A DNA stretch of 20,876 nt from Pauljensenia sp. (GCA_029983625.1 JASBZF010000020.1:1-20876), one strand, 5' to 3'; numbered from the stretch's first letter, positions 1-8,439 are shown. Notes: a model not told the origin generated them from the letters alone. Translations and numbers: made by a program.

Positions 1-1536
1 TCACTTGCCGCCTGCGAAGGTGCGGTGCTTCTCATTGACGCAGCTGAATGTATTGAAGCCCAGACCCTTGCGAATTTGTACCTCGCCCTCGAAAATGATC
101 TGGCGATTATTCCGGTGCTTAACAAGATTGACCTTCCGGGTGCTCAACCTGAGAAATACGCTCATGAGGTCGCCCAACTCATCGGATGCGATGAAGAGGA
201 AGTGCTGCGCGTCTCTGGGAAAACGGGTGAGGGCGTGAACGCGCTTCTTGACCGTATCGTCGAAGTAGTGCCCGCACCGACAGGAGACCCCGAGGGCGCA
301 ACACGAGCGATGATCTTCGACTCCGTGTACGACACCTATCGTGGTGTTGTCACCTACGTGCGCGTCGTCGATGGGCAGCTCGGTACACGTCAGCGCGTAA
401 AAATGATGTCAACAGGGGCGACGCATGAGCTCCTCGAAATCGGTGTGATTTCCCCGGAGCCCACTCCCTCAGAAGGAATCGCCGCAGGCGAAGTCGGCTA
501 CCTCATTACAGGTGTGAAAGACGTGCGTCAATCCCGCGTGGGAGATACCGTCACCTTGAACGTCCGAGGTGCAGATCAGCCCCTGGCCGGATACCGCGAT
601 CCAAAACCCATGGTTTTTTCTGGGATCTACCCGGTGGATGGCACCGACTTCCCAGACCTGCGCGACGCCCTCGAACGACTCCAGCTCAACGATGCAGCCT
701 TGACCTACGAGCCAGAATCCTCCGCTGCCCTCGGTTTCGGTTTCCGCTGTGGCTTCCTCGGGCTTCTTCATCTCGAAATCATTCGCGAACGTCTGGAACG
801 CGAGTTCGGTCTCGATCTCATCGCAACTGCTCCGAACGTCGTGTACACGGTGATTGCCGAGGACGGGAGCGAAATCCGCGTCGAGAACCCTTCAGCTTTC
901 CCCGAAGGGAAAATTTCGGCGGTACGCGAACCCCTTGTTGAGGCGACCATCCTCACGCCAACCGACTTCACAGGCACGGTGATGGAACTGTGCCAAGAGC
1001 GTCGTGGCGCGATGAAAGGCATGGAGTATCTGAGCGAAGAACGAGTGGAACTTCACTACACGATCCCTATGGCTGAGATCGTCTTTGACTTCTTCGACCA
1101 GCTCAAGTCCCGAACCCGGGGGTACGCTTCCCTTGACTATCAAGAAAAAGGGGAACAGAGTGCCGACCTCGTGAAAGTCGATATCCTCCTCAACGGTGAT
1201 CGCGTCGATGCCTTTAGTGCGATCGTCCACAAGGATGCCGCCTACGCTTACGGGCAGCGGATGACGAAACGACTGAAAGAACTCATTCCCCGGCAACAGT
1301 TTGAGATTCCCGTCCAAGCAGCAGTTGGTGCGCGGGTGATCGCCCGCGAAACAATCAAAGCCTTGCGAAAAGACATGCTCGCAAAGTGTTACGGCGGTGA
1401 CATTACCCGTAAACGTAAGCTCTTGGAAAAGCAGAAAGAAGGCAAGAAGCGAATGAAGTCGATTGGTCGGGTCGATGTCCCTCAGGAGGCATTCATCGCA
1501 GCTCTCACCTCCGACGTGCCGACGGGGAAGAAATGA
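1..1536 (+). CDS. lepA: Elongation factor 4 (LepA), 5'-truncated
   Basis: Ribosome-associated GTPase of the LepA/EF4 family, related to EF-G, which acts on stalled or mispositioned ribosomes and in 30S assembly. The reading frame is open from base 1, so about the first 100 residues (P-loop and switch I) lie outside the window. Visible parts in order are the end of the G domain (IDAAECIEAQT; the G4 motif NKID near codons 41-44), domain II, the EF-G III/V-like domains (GFRCGFLGLLHLEI is typical), and the LepA-specific C-terminal domain with KRKLLEKQKEGKKRMK and GRVDVPQEAFIAAL. The stop overlaps the trmB start by four bases, so these genes are probably cotranscribed and translationally coupled. 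One oddity is Glu-Cys where the family normally has Gln-Gly after DAA. The assignment is secure. Confidence 0.97.
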   Translation, partial: SLAACEGAVLLIDAAECIEAQTLANLYLALENDLAIIPVLNKIDLPGAQPEKYAHEVAQLIGCDEEEVLRVSGKTGEGVNALLDRIVEVVPAPTGDPEGATRAMIFDSVYDTYRGVVTYVRVVDGQLGTRQRVKMMSTGATHELLEIGVISPEPTPSEGIAAGEVGYLITGVKDVRQSRVGDTVTLNVRGADQPLAGYRDPKPMVFSGIYPVDGTDFPDLRDALERLQLNDAALTYEPESSAALGFGFRCGFLGLLHLEIIRERLEREFGLDLIATAPNVVYTVIAEDGSEIRVENPSAFPEGKISAVREPLVEATILTPTDFTGTVMELCQERRGAMKGMEYLSEERVELHYTIPMAEIVFDFFDQLKSRTRGYASLDYQEKGEQSADLVKVDILLNGDRVDAFSAIVHKDAAYAYGQRMTKRLKELIPRQQFEIPVQAAVGARVIARETIKALRKDMLAKCYGGDITRKRKLLEKQKEGKKRMKSIGRVDVPQEAFIAALTSDVPTGKK

Positions 1537-2399
1537 GCGCCGCTTTACGGCCTACTTTGGAAAGACACACTCTGGAAACCGCCCGCGCTAAGGGCGTATT
1601 CCTCGCGCGAACAAAGTCTTTCACGCGCCGTACACGCGAACTTCCGCCCAATCTTCAACGCACCTGGGACGAACACTCCTCTCGTTACCTCATCGAAGTT
1701 GCGCGCGGTCTGGGCCACACGAGCGTTGCCGATGATGTACGTTTCGACCCGCTCAGTCTTTTCGGGCGCTCCGCTCCGCTGACGATTGAGATCGGTTCGG
1801 GAACGGGTGAACAGATCGTCGCTGCTGCTTGCCGCCATCCTGAACGCGACTACCTCGCTTTTGAAGTGTGGGTTCCAGGTATCGCCAAGCTCATCTCAAA
1901 AGCAGTGGCCGCGGGAGTAGACAACATCAGGGTCGTTGAAGCTGACGCTCAATTGGCCCTCCCGATTGTTTTTGACGAAGCAATCGCTGAGGAAATCTGG
2001 ACTTTCTTCCCCGACCCGTGGCGCAAAGCTCGACATCGTAAACGCCGACTTGTGTGCGAATCCTTTGCCCCTGACATTGCTCGCGTCCTCGTTGATGGAG
2101 GAATATGGAGACTGGCAACCGACTGGGACGACTACGCCTGGCAGATGCGCGATGTCATCGAAAGCTGCGCATTTTTTGCGAACCCCTATGAGGGGGAACG
2201 TCCTGATCGTGCCGACCCAGAACCTACGCGCGGTGGTTTTGCCCCCCGTTTTCCAGGGCGCGTGGTCACGCATTTTGAAACGCGCGGCCTGGACGCTGGG
2301 CGTAGCGTCCATGACCTTGTTGCCGTGCGTATCCCGCGAGATACCGAAGGTGACGTCACGGCGCCTGTCAATGAACGGGACGAAAGCCCGCAGCGATGA
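1533..2399 (+). CDS. trmB: tRNA (guanine-N7-)-methyltransferase
   Basis: Uses S-adenosylmethionine to form m7G46 in the variable loop of tRNAs; cytoplasmic. The 288-residue product has the class I methyltransferase glycine motif EIGSGTG at about residues 86-92, an acidic strand end LAFEVW near 109-113, and the family signature FFPDPWRKARHRKRRLV near 158-174. Near the C-terminus PGRVVTHFETRGL matches the usual TrmB ending. The N-terminal 75 residues are longer than in E. coli and rich in Arg/Thr, as is common in actinobacterial members. The start ATG lies inside the lepA stop (ATGA) and the stop lies inside the hemW start (ATGA), so the gene sits in a coupled three-gene chain. Confidence 0.95.
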   Translation: MSAALRPTLERHTLETARAKGVFLARTKSFTRRTRELPPNLQRTWDEHSSRYLIEVARGLGHTSVADDVRFDPLSLFGRSAPLTIEIGSGTGEQIVAAACRHPERDYLAFEVWVPGIAKLISKAVAAGVDNIRVVEADAQLALPIVFDEAIAEEIWTFFPDPWRKARHRKRRLVCESFAPDIARVLVDGGIWRLATDWDDYAWQMRDVIESCAFFANPYEGERPDRADPEPTRGGFAPRFPGRVVTHFETRGLDAGRSVHDLVAVRIPRDTEGDVTAPVNERDESPQR

Positions 2400-3649
2400 G
2401 TCCGGCTCAGCCAGAGGGGATCGCTTGGCCCAAGGACGGACATCTTGACACTGACCTTGCCGAAGTGACGTCCGCTCGTCCGCTGAGCCTCTACGTTCAT
2501 GTGCCGTTTTGTTCATTGCGCTGCGGCTATTGTGATTTCAACACCTACACGCGCGGTTTCGGTCCGGGAGCTGAACCTGGATCCTACGCGCAAACCGTGC
2601 GCGCAGAGGCCGCGCTTGCGCGACGAGTGCTTGAAAAAGCCGGATGGCAAGGACGTGAAGCACGCACAGTATTTATCGGTGGCGGCACGCCCACGCTCCT
2701 CGATGCCGCTGAACTTGCGCAGATTCTTCGCGACCTGGAGGACCTGATCGGCATCGCTGAAGACGCAGAAATCACAATCGAAGCCAACCCCGATTCAACG
2801 AATAGGCACACGCTTGCACTGCTCGCTGCTGCCGGTGTCACGAGAGTTTCCTTTGGGATGCAATCGGCGGTGCCATCGGTTTTACGTACTCTTGAGCGCA
2901 CTCACGATCCCAAGCGCGTTCCCGAAGTGGTGCGGGCAGCGAAAGAAGAAGGGCTTGAAGTGTCTGTGGACCTTATCTACGGGACACCGGGAGAAAGCCT
3001 CGATGACTGGACACGCTCCCTTGAAGCGGCGATTGCGATGGAACCCGGTCATGTGTCTTCTTACGCCCTCGTCCTCGAAGAGGGAACAAAAATGGGGGCG
3101 ATGCTTGCGCGTGGAGAACTGGAAGCACCGGACCCAGACGATGAGGCCGCAAAGTACGAAATGGCTGATCGGCTTCTAGGTGAAGCAGGCTACCGCTGGT
3201 ACGAGATTTCCAATTTCGCGCGTCCCTATGACGATGAGGCTACTGTGGCATCTTCGGCATTGCGTCGCGCCTCACAACATAATCTCGCCTACTGGCGCGA
3301 TCACGATTGGTGGGGATTTGGTCCGGGAGCACATTCCCACATCGGACGCTACCGCTGGTGGAACCTCAAGCATCCGAAAGCTCATGCCGCAAGGCTTCTT
3401 CAGGGGCACAGTCCAGCTGCCGCAGGAGAAATCCTGGACGAAGAATCACGTCGGCTTGAAAAAGTGATGCTTGCTGTACGGATCGCAGAAGGAATCGAAA
3501 AGAAAGACGTACCGCAGCCCGCAGCTCTTGCAAGGCTCCTTTCCGAAGGACTGATTGACGAAAACGCCTTGCTTCGAGGGCGAGTTGTTCTGACTCTTGC
3601 TGGGCGTCTCCTCGCTGATCGGGTCACGCGCGCGCTTATGGGGTTCTAA
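2396..3649 (+). CDS. hemW: HemW-type radical SAM heme chaperone
   Basis: Radical SAM protein of the HemN/HemW family, 417 residues. The cluster motif is C39-x3-C43-x2-C46 in YVHVPFCSLRCGYCDFNTY. The residue two after the last Cys is Phe, not the extra Cys of true coproporphyrinogen dehydrogenase HemN (CxxxCxxCxC). This points to HemW, which binds heme and inserts it into respiratory proteins. Further family landmarks are FIGGGTPTLL, RVSFGMQSA, DLIYGTPGES and SSYALVLEEGTKM, then a C-terminal HemN_C-like region. It begins in an ATGA overlap with trmB. Older annotations often call this family oxygen-independent coproporphyrinogen III oxidase; I consider that name less likely here. Confidence 0.92.
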   Translation: MSPAQPEGIAWPKDGHLDTDLAEVTSARPLSLYVHVPFCSLRCGYCDFNTYTRGFGPGAEPGSYAQTVRAEAALARRVLEKAGWQGREARTVFIGGGTPTLLDAAELAQILRDLEDLIGIAEDAEITIEANPDSTNRHTLALLAAAGVTRVSFGMQSAVPSVLRTLERTHDPKRVPEVVRAAKEEGLEVSVDLIYGTPGESLDDWTRSLEAAIAMEPGHVSSYALVLEEGTKMGAMLARGELEAPDPDDEAAKYEMADRLLGEAGYRWYEISNFARPYDDEATVASSALRRASQHNLAYWRDHDWWGFGPGAHSHIGRYRWWNLKHPKAHAARLLQGHSPAAAGEILDEESRRLEKVMLAVRIAEGIEKKDVPQPAALARLLSEGLIDENALLRGRVVLTLAGRLLADRVTRALMGF

Positions 3650-3686
3650 ACGAGACGATCGTGGGGATCTTCAGCTCTTTGGTGTG

Positions 3687-3714
3687 CGATCACGGAGCAT
3701 GATAGGCGTGATCG
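3687..3714 (+). terminator. Inverted repeat downstream of hemW
   Basis: CGATCACG (3687-3694) and CGTGATCG (3707-3714) form a perfect 8-bp stem with a 12-base loop, about 40 bases after the hemW stop. No T-run follows, so it may be a U-less terminator or an operator for the cupin gene. The 8-base palindrome ACGATCGT at 3655-3662 lies just upstream. I see no gene in the rest of 3650-3796. Confidence 0.4.
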
Positions 3715-3796
3715 GGCAAGGGTGTCCTTCCTCGACTAGCCTTGAGTGACAGGGCTCGGCGTGCAGTGTCCGGGCGAAGAGTTCAAGGAGAACACT

Positions 3797-4213
3797 ATGG
3801 TGCAGGATCAAGGGCCCAAGCCCTATGTCGTCGATATTGAAAAGGCGACGCTTGAGAACACAAACTATCGGACGGCGGTGTGGACCGGACAGAATCTTCA
3901 GCTCACAGTCATGTGCATCCAGCCGGGACACGATATTGGCCTTGAACTTCACGCAGATCACGATCAGTTCCTCCGTATCGAATCCGGTTCCGGACTCGTC
4001 CAGATGGGGCCTGCGAAAGACGACCTGAGTTTCGAGGTCGAAGCGCACGATGACGATGCGATCTTCATTCCGGCCGGCACCTGGCATAACGTCACCGCGA
4101 TTGGCGATGTACCGATGAAGGTGTACTCGATCTACTCTCCGCCCGAGCATGAGCACGGCACCGTTCACGTTACCTACGAGGAAGCGATGGCCGCTGAAGC
4201 AGCCGAACACTGA
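3797..4213 (+). CDS. Small single-domain cupin protein
   Basis: A 138-residue protein made of essentially one cupin beta-barrel. Cupin motif 1 is seen as GLELHADHDQFLRIESG (H52, H55, Q57) and motif 2 as FIPAGTWHNV (H97), giving the usual set of metal ligands with Gln in place of the common Glu. The substrate cannot be named from sequence; such stand-alone cupins include isomerases, dioxygenase-like and sugar-binding proteins. The ATG at 3797 is chosen because AAGGAG (3785-3790) ends six bases before it; a GTG in the same frame at 3746 has no such site. The C-terminal tail is Ala/Glu/His rich. The gene appears monocistronic, with hairpins on both sides. Confidence 0.88.
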   Translation: MVQDQGPKPYVVDIEKATLENTNYRTAVWTGQNLQLTVMCIQPGHDIGLELHADHDQFLRIESGSGLVQMGPAKDDLSFEVEAHDDDAIFIPAGTWHNVTAIGDVPMKVYSIYSPPEHEHGTVHVTYEEAMAAEAAEH

Positions 4214-4220
4214 GTGTGTG

Positions 4221-4275
4221 CTTTCAATGCGCCCTCGGATTCTTCATGGATTCGAGGGCGCATCACTGTTGAAAG
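4221..4275 (+). terminator. Long nested hairpin after cupin gene
   Basis: ATGCGCCCTCG (4227-4237) pairs perfectly with CGAGGGCGCAT (4253-4263). The stem can continue inward through five further pairs, including two G-U pairs. An outer arm, CTTTCAA (4221-4227), can pair with TTGAAAG (4269-4275), competing for base 4227. It starts eight bases after the cupin stop. There is no T-run, as is common for actinobacterial terminators. Confidence 0.65.
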
Positions 4276-4313
4276 AAAAGGAGTTTTTGAAGGATCCCTC
4301 AGAAGGGGGATGG

Positions 4314-4322
4314 TGGTAGGGT
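4314..4322 (+). promoter_or_regulatory. Possible extended -10 for OPT gene
   Basis: TGGTAGGGT fits the extended -10 pattern TGnTAnnnT. No convincing -35 hexamer is seen. A transcript from here would begin near 4329 and leave a leader of about 30 bases before the preferred ATG at 4358. Tentative. Confidence 0.25.
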
Positions 4323-4357
4323 CACTCATGTTGCATTCGCTACAGAAACGAGCCGAA

Positions 4358-6325
4358 ATGAGCAACCCTTCAACCAGTGTCGGCACCTCGATCAAAGAAC
4401 TGACCCTCCGTGGCATCATCATTGGCGGAATTATCACCTTGATTTTCACCGCCGCGAACGTGTACCTCGGCCTCAAAGCCGGTCTCACCTTCGCCACCTC
4501 GATTCCCGCAGCAGTGATCTCGATGGCGATTTTGCGTTCCTTCAAGGACCACACAATCCAAGAGAACAACATCGTTCAAACCATCGCGTCAGCAGCTGGA
4601 ACTCTCTCTGCGATTATCTTCGTCCTCCCCGGACTTGTGATGATCGGCTGGTGGCAGGGCTTCCCCTACTGGCAGTCAGTACTTGTCATCGGTCTGGGCG
4701 GCATTCTCGGTGTCATGTACTCGATTCCCCTGCGTCGCGCCCTCGTCACCCACTCTGATCTGCCCTATCCCGAAGGCGTGGCCGGAGCAGAGGTTCTGAA
4801 AGTCGGTGACACCTCAGAAGGGGTAAAAGAATCCAAACGCGGTCTACATGCGATCATCTGGGGCGGTATTGCTTCGGCGGGCTTTTCTATCCTCGGGTCC
4901 TTGAAAGCAGTGGGAACTTCCATCGGTGCAGCTTTCCGCGTCGGCGCAGGCGGATCGATGGCTTCTGCCTCCCTGTCTCTAGCTCTCATTGGCGTCGGGC
5001 ATCTTGTGGGCTTGGGTGTGGGCGTGGCAATGATTGTGGGTGTCTTCATTTCTTACGGGCTGATCCTCCCGATCCTGTCTTCCGGTCAGGTCGCGGATTC
5101 TGCGACCCTCGCTGACACTGTTGCCACCGTATTCCGCTCTGACGTGCGACTCATCGGTGCGGGCACCATTGCTGTCGCTGCGATCTGGACCCTCATCAAG
5201 CTTCTCGCCCCGATCATCACAGGGATCCGTGATTCTCTTGCCTCCACGGCTAAACGTGCAGCGGGTGAACAGCTTCCTCTGACCGAGCAGGATCTTTCCG
5301 GCAAGGTCGTGATCGGTGTCACCCTCGCCTCGATGCTTCCGATCGGACTCCTCCTCTGGCTCTTCTTGAAGGACACTCCGGCTGGACATAATGCCCTCGG
5401 TTTGATCCTCGTGTCCTTGATCTTCATTCTCCTTACCGGTCTGGCCATCGCTGCCGTCTGCGGCTACATGGCTGGTCTCATCGGCTCCTCGAACTCGCCG
5501 ATCTCAGGAGTGGGCATCATCGTGGCGATCACGGCGGCACTGGTCGTCAAAGCCGTACACGGTACATTCCAAGGAGATGAGCTGTCCGCACTCGTCGCCT
5601 ACACGCTTTTCACAGCGGCGATCGTCTTCGGTATCGCGACGATCTCGAATGACAACCTTCAGGACCTGAAAACGGGTCAGCTCGTGAACGCGACGCCCTG
5701 GAAGCAGCAAGTAGCTCTCATCATTGGTGTGGGTTTTGGTGCGCTCATCATTCCTCCCGTCCTCAACCTCATGTCGAACGCTTTCGGTTTCCAAGGAGCA
5801 GCTGACGCAGGCCCCAACGCCCTCGCTGCCCCGCAGGCATCCCTCATTACCGATCTCATTACCGGAGTCTTTGGTGGAGACCTCAATTGGAAGTTCCTCG
5901 GCATCGGTGCCCTGATCGGTGTGGTCGTGATCGTGATCGACGAGATCTTGAAGAAAACGACACAGCGCTGCTCCGTGCCGGGCTTGGCCGTGGGCATGGG
6001 AATGTACCTTCCGATGGCCATCACGATTATGATCCCCATCGGTGCGCTCCTCGGTGTTCTTCATGACCGTTGGGCATCACAGACCAAGAACCCCGAGTCA
6101 GCCAAACGTCTCGGTACGCTCGTCGCTACCGGCCTCATCGTCGGCGAATCCCTCTGGGGTGTGATCTACGCCGGAATCGTGGGCTTCTCAGGAAACGATT
6201 CTCCGCTTGCATTCGTGCCGGATTCTTTTGAAGGGCTGGCCTCCTGGCTGGGACCGATCGTTTTTGCCCTGATCGTGCTCTTCCTCTACCGAGCTGCTCG
6301 TAAAGGCGCTGAGAAAGACTCCTGA
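4358..6325 (+). CDS. OPT-superfamily oligopeptide transporter
   Basis: Polytopic membrane protein of the OPT superfamily (prokaryotic branch), 655 residues from the chosen start, with roughly 14-16 hydrophobic segments. The family takes up peptides or metal-chelate compounds by secondary transport; the substrate here is unknown. Family landmarks are VYLGLKAGLTFATSIPAAV in the first hairpin, LPYPEGVAGAEVLKVG near residues 135-150, and SSNSPISGVGI near 377-387. The frame opens upstream with possible starts at 4214 (GTG), 4310 and 4328. I chose 4358 because the following residues match the usual family N-terminus, but no strong Shine-Dalgarno is seen and 4328 remains possible. It lies alone between two hairpins, so it is probably its own transcription unit. 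Confidence 0.9.
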   Translation: MSNPSTSVGTSIKELTLRGIIIGGIITLIFTAANVYLGLKAGLTFATSIPAAVISMAILRSFKDHTIQENNIVQTIASAAGTLSAIIFVLPGLVMIGWWQGFPYWQSVLVIGLGGILGVMYSIPLRRALVTHSDLPYPEGVAGAEVLKVGDTSEGVKESKRGLHAIIWGGIASAGFSILGSLKAVGTSIGAAFRVGAGGSMASASLSLALIGVGHLVGLGVGVAMIVGVFISYGLILPILSSGQVADSATLADTVATVFRSDVRLIGAGTIAVAAIWTLIKLLAPIITGIRDSLASTAKRAAGEQLPLTEQDLSGKVVIGVTLASMLPIGLLLWLFLKDTPAGHNALGLILVSLIFILLTGLAIAAVCGYMAGLIGSSNSPISGVGIIVAITAALVVKAVHGTFQGDELSALVAYTLFTAAIVFGIATISNDNLQDLKTGQLVNATPWKQQVALIIGVGFGALIIPPVLNLMSNAFGFQGAADAGPNALAAPQASLITDLITGVFGGDLNWKFLGIGALIGVVVIVIDEILKKTTQRCSVPGLAVGMGMYLPMAITIMIPIGALLGVLHDRWASQTKNPESAKRLGTLVATGLIVGESLWGVIYAGIVGFSGNDSPLAFVPDSFEGLASWLGPIVFALIVLFLYRAARKGAEKDS

Positions 6326-6336
6326 GACAAGAATGA

Positions 6337-6381
6337 CCGCGGACCCGGCCCCACGTATTGATGTGCGGGCCGGGTCCGTGG
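6337..6381 (+). terminator. Strong GC-rich terminator hairpin
   Basis: Bases 6337-6351 pair with 6367-6381 over 15 bp (one G-T pair). CAC/GTG can extend the stem inward across a single unpaired C. It starts 12 bases after the OPT stop. Only a short CGTTTCG follows, so it is a U-poor terminator that insulates the DUF3097 gene. Confidence 0.8.
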
Positions 6382-6425
6382 CGTTTCGTCAGCGTCTCCT
6401 CCTCGCGACACTCTAAGGTGAGCGG

Positions 6426-7334
6426 GTGAGCCTACCGAACTCCTACGATCCCTACGGGAACGATGTTTTAAACTGTGACCCTCATCGGCAAGGGCCTCAT
6501 GCTCGTCGTCCTCGTGCGCGTAAAGTCCATCTGGAAATGGGAATGGTCCTTGAGGACGTGACAACCTCTTGGGTTGGTGCCGTTGTCGGTGTGGAGAAAT
6601 CCGGCGGTATTCACCTGGTCGAATTGGAAGATCGTCGAGGGCGTAGACGTTCTTTCCCTCTGGGAGCGGGATTTTGGCTCGAAGGACAAGCAATCGTCGC
6701 CTTGCCGCCGCTTCCTTCTCAGACGCGAACGACACCTTCACTTTCCACACCGGCAGGAAGGAAACTCACGAATTCCGGGTCGATTGCTGCGCCGAAGTCG
6801 CGGGCGCGCATGGCCAGGGCCTCGCGTATATGGGTCGAAGGTCAACATGATGCGCAGCTTGTGCAACACGTCTGGGGAGAAGATCTCGCAGAATCAGGAA
6901 TCGCCGTGCAGCTTCTTGAAGGTGTGGACAACCTTGAGGAGATCCTTGAAGTTTTTTCGCCCTCGGATCATGTGCGAGCCGGAATCCTCCTCGATCATCT
7001 CGTAACAGCTTCAAAGGAGTCGCGTATTGCCGAAAAGGTAAGGAAACGGTGGGGGAGTTCTGTGCTCGTCCTCGGGCATCCTTACGTGGATATTTGGCAG
7101 GCGGTGAAACCGGAACGCCTCGGCTTGGAAAAATGGCCAGAAATTCCGCGTGGAACGGACATTAAAAAAGGAACTTTGCAAGCGTTGGGCTGGCCCGCAC
7201 ATACCCAAGCCGATGTTGCGATGGGGTGGAAGCGCATTCTTGCAAGCGTGAGAAACTATCGAGATCTTGAACCTGCTTTGCTTGGTCGTGTGGAAGCGCT
7301 TATTGATTTCGTTACGGAGCCAGGAACTCGTTAA
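6426..7334 (+). CDS. DUF3097 family protein
   Basis: A 302-residue soluble protein matching the actinobacterial DUF3097 family, whose function I do not know. The N-terminal part (about 30-95) is a small beta-rich region (GAVVGVEKSGGIHLVELEDR). A low-complexity Ser/Thr/Pro linker follows at about 97-125. The conserved C-terminal domain contains RIWVEGQHDAQLVQHVWG (134-151), QLLEGVDNL, AGILLDHLVTASKESRIA (185-202), LVLGHPYVDIWQAVKP and a Trp-Pro-Glu stretch. The pattern V-E-G-x-x-D-A followed by a hydrophobic strand ending in D-H resembles Toprim-type domains; that link is my inference. The start is GTG with AAGG seven bases upstream. It stands alone between a terminator and the hrcA promoter. 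Confidence 0.88.
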   Translation: MSLPNSYDPYGNDVLNCDPHRQGPHARRPRARKVHLEMGMVLEDVTTSWVGAVVGVEKSGGIHLVELEDRRGRRRSFPLGAGFWLEGQAIVALPPLPSQTRTTPSLSTPAGRKLTNSGSIAAPKSRARMARASRIWVEGQHDAQLVQHVWGEDLAESGIAVQLLEGVDNLEEILEVFSPSDHVRAGILLDHLVTASKESRIAEKVRKRWGSSVLVLGHPYVDIWQAVKPERLGLEKWPEIPRGTDIKKGTLQALGWPAHTQADVAMGWKRILASVRNYRDLEPALLGRVEALIDFVTEPGTR

Positions 7335-7364
7335 CTGCGTCGCGCCATCGTCACAAAAGCAGAG

Positions 7365-7370
7365 TAGGCT
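7365..7370 (+). promoter_or_regulatory. Likely -10 of hrcA promoter
   Basis: TAGGCT lies directly before the CIRCE operator, so a transcript would begin within the left CIRCE arm, the usual arrangement for HrcA-repressed genes. No clear -35 is visible at the expected distance. Rated on position as much as on sequence. Confidence 0.4.
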
Positions 7371-7396
7371 TGGCACTCAGGAATGATGAGTGCCAG
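7370..7396 (+). promoter_or_regulatory. CIRCE operator (HrcA binding site)
   Basis: TTGGCACTC - nine bases - GAGTGCCAG. The classical consensus is TTAGCACTC-N9-GAGTGCTAA. The A-to-G and T-to-C changes are symmetric, so eight of nine pairs remain and the palindrome is preserved. It sits 23 bases before the hrcA ATG, implying autoregulation of the hrcA-dnaJ-rsmE operon by HrcA. Confidence 0.93.
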
Positions 7397-7419
7397 ATCG
7401 AAAGCTCGGGGGAGGTGCC

Positions 7420-8439
7420 ATGAGTGAAAACCGCAGGCTCGATGTCTTGCGCGCGATTGTCACCGAATACATCCACACCCGAGAACCCGTCGCCTCTAAA
7501 GCGATTGCGCAATCTTACGATCTTGGTGTTTCCTCGGCCACAATCCGTAACGATATGGCGCTCCTTGAGGAGGCGGGCCTGATCTACCAGCCCCATACAA
7601 GTGCAGGGCGTGTCCCCACAGACACCGGATATCGAGTGTTCGTCGATTCTCTTGCCGCACTGAAACCGATGAGCACACCGGAAAAGCAGGCCGTTGAGAC
7701 CTTTCTTGGCGATTCGGTTGATCTTGACGATGTTGTGGCAAAAACTGTGCGTCTGCTTGCTCAAGTCACCCAGCAAGTCGCCGTCGTCGAATACCCGAAC
7801 CTGTCGCGGCAAGTTCTGCGTCGCGTCGAAGTCTTGGACCTCGGACCAAGAAGGCTCCTCGTGATCGTAATCACCCGGCACGGCAAAGTAGAGGAACGCA
7901 CCTTGGATCTTGTGCGTCCCATTGCACCTTCGACACTCCACGCTCTGAGAGAAAAACTCAACGAGATCGGTGAAGGGAGAAACGCTGAAGAACTGCTCCT
8001 CCTCTTGGACGACCTCGTTGACTGCTTCCCGCATGAAGAACGTCCGCTTGTTGAAGCGGTCAGCGCTGCCCTCGTTGATCTTCTCCGGCCAAGCGGCGAA
8101 TCAAAGATCGTGATTTCCGGGATCTCTAACCTTGCGCGAGGAGCCCGTGACTTCCATGATCTCGCTCCCGTCCTTGACGCACTGGAAGAACAGGTTGTCC
8201 TTCTGCGCCTCTTCTCAGAACTGAAGGACGATGAGATTCACGTGCGTATCGGGACAGAGAACACTCATGACGCACTCGCACAAACTTCCGTCATCGCGGG
8301 CACCTATCGTGCGTCGATGCCCGCCGGTGATTCCTTTGCACACCTGGGAGTGGTTGGCCCCACGCGCATGGACTACGTGCGCACGATGTCAACGGTGCGT
8401 GCGGTTGCCACTTACCTATCGAGATTCCTCGACCGATAA
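7420..8439 (+). CDS. hrcA: Heat-inducible transcription repressor HrcA
   Basis: DNA-binding repressor of chaperone genes that recognises CIRCE; its folding depends on GroEL, which links repression to free chaperonin. The product has 339 residues. The N-terminal winged helix is clear (RRLDVLRAIVTEYI, GVSSATIRNDMALLEEAGLI, HTSAGRVPTDTGYRVFVDSL, through about residue 80). It is followed by the GAF-like dimerisation domain and the C-terminal THLG-type ending (FAHLGVVGPTRMDY, then VATYLSRFL). ATG 7420 follows GGAGGT closely; an upstream in-frame GTG at 7390 lies inside the CIRCE arm and is rejected. It is the first gene of an operon with dnaJ 39 bases downstream. Confidence 0.97.
   Translation: MSENRRLDVLRAIVTEYIHTREPVASKAIAQSYDLGVSSATIRNDMALLEEAGLIYQPHTSAGRVPTDTGYRVFVDSLAALKPMSTPEKQAVETFLGDSVDLDDVVAKTVRLLAQVTQQVAVVEYPNLSRQVLRRVEVLDLGPRRLLVIVITRHGKVEERTLDLVRPIAPSTLHALREKLNEIGEGRNAEELLLLLDDLVDCFPHEERPLVEAVSAALVDLLRPSGESKIVISGISNLARGARDFHDLAPVLDALEEQVVLLRLFSELKDDEIHVRIGTENTHDALAQTSVIAGTYRASMPAGDSFAHLGVVGPTRMDYVRTMSTVRAVATYLSRFLDR

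Noticed and set aside
1896..2516. 206-residue minus-strand open frame across trmB/hemW
   Set aside because: It spans two secure plus-strand genes, shows no domain motif and has no plausible ribosome site.
4214..4357. Longer N-terminus for the OPT transporter (GTG 4214)
   Set aside because: This stretch overlaps the cupin terminator hairpin, is not hydrophobic, and does not resemble the family N-terminus, which begins near the ATG at 4358.
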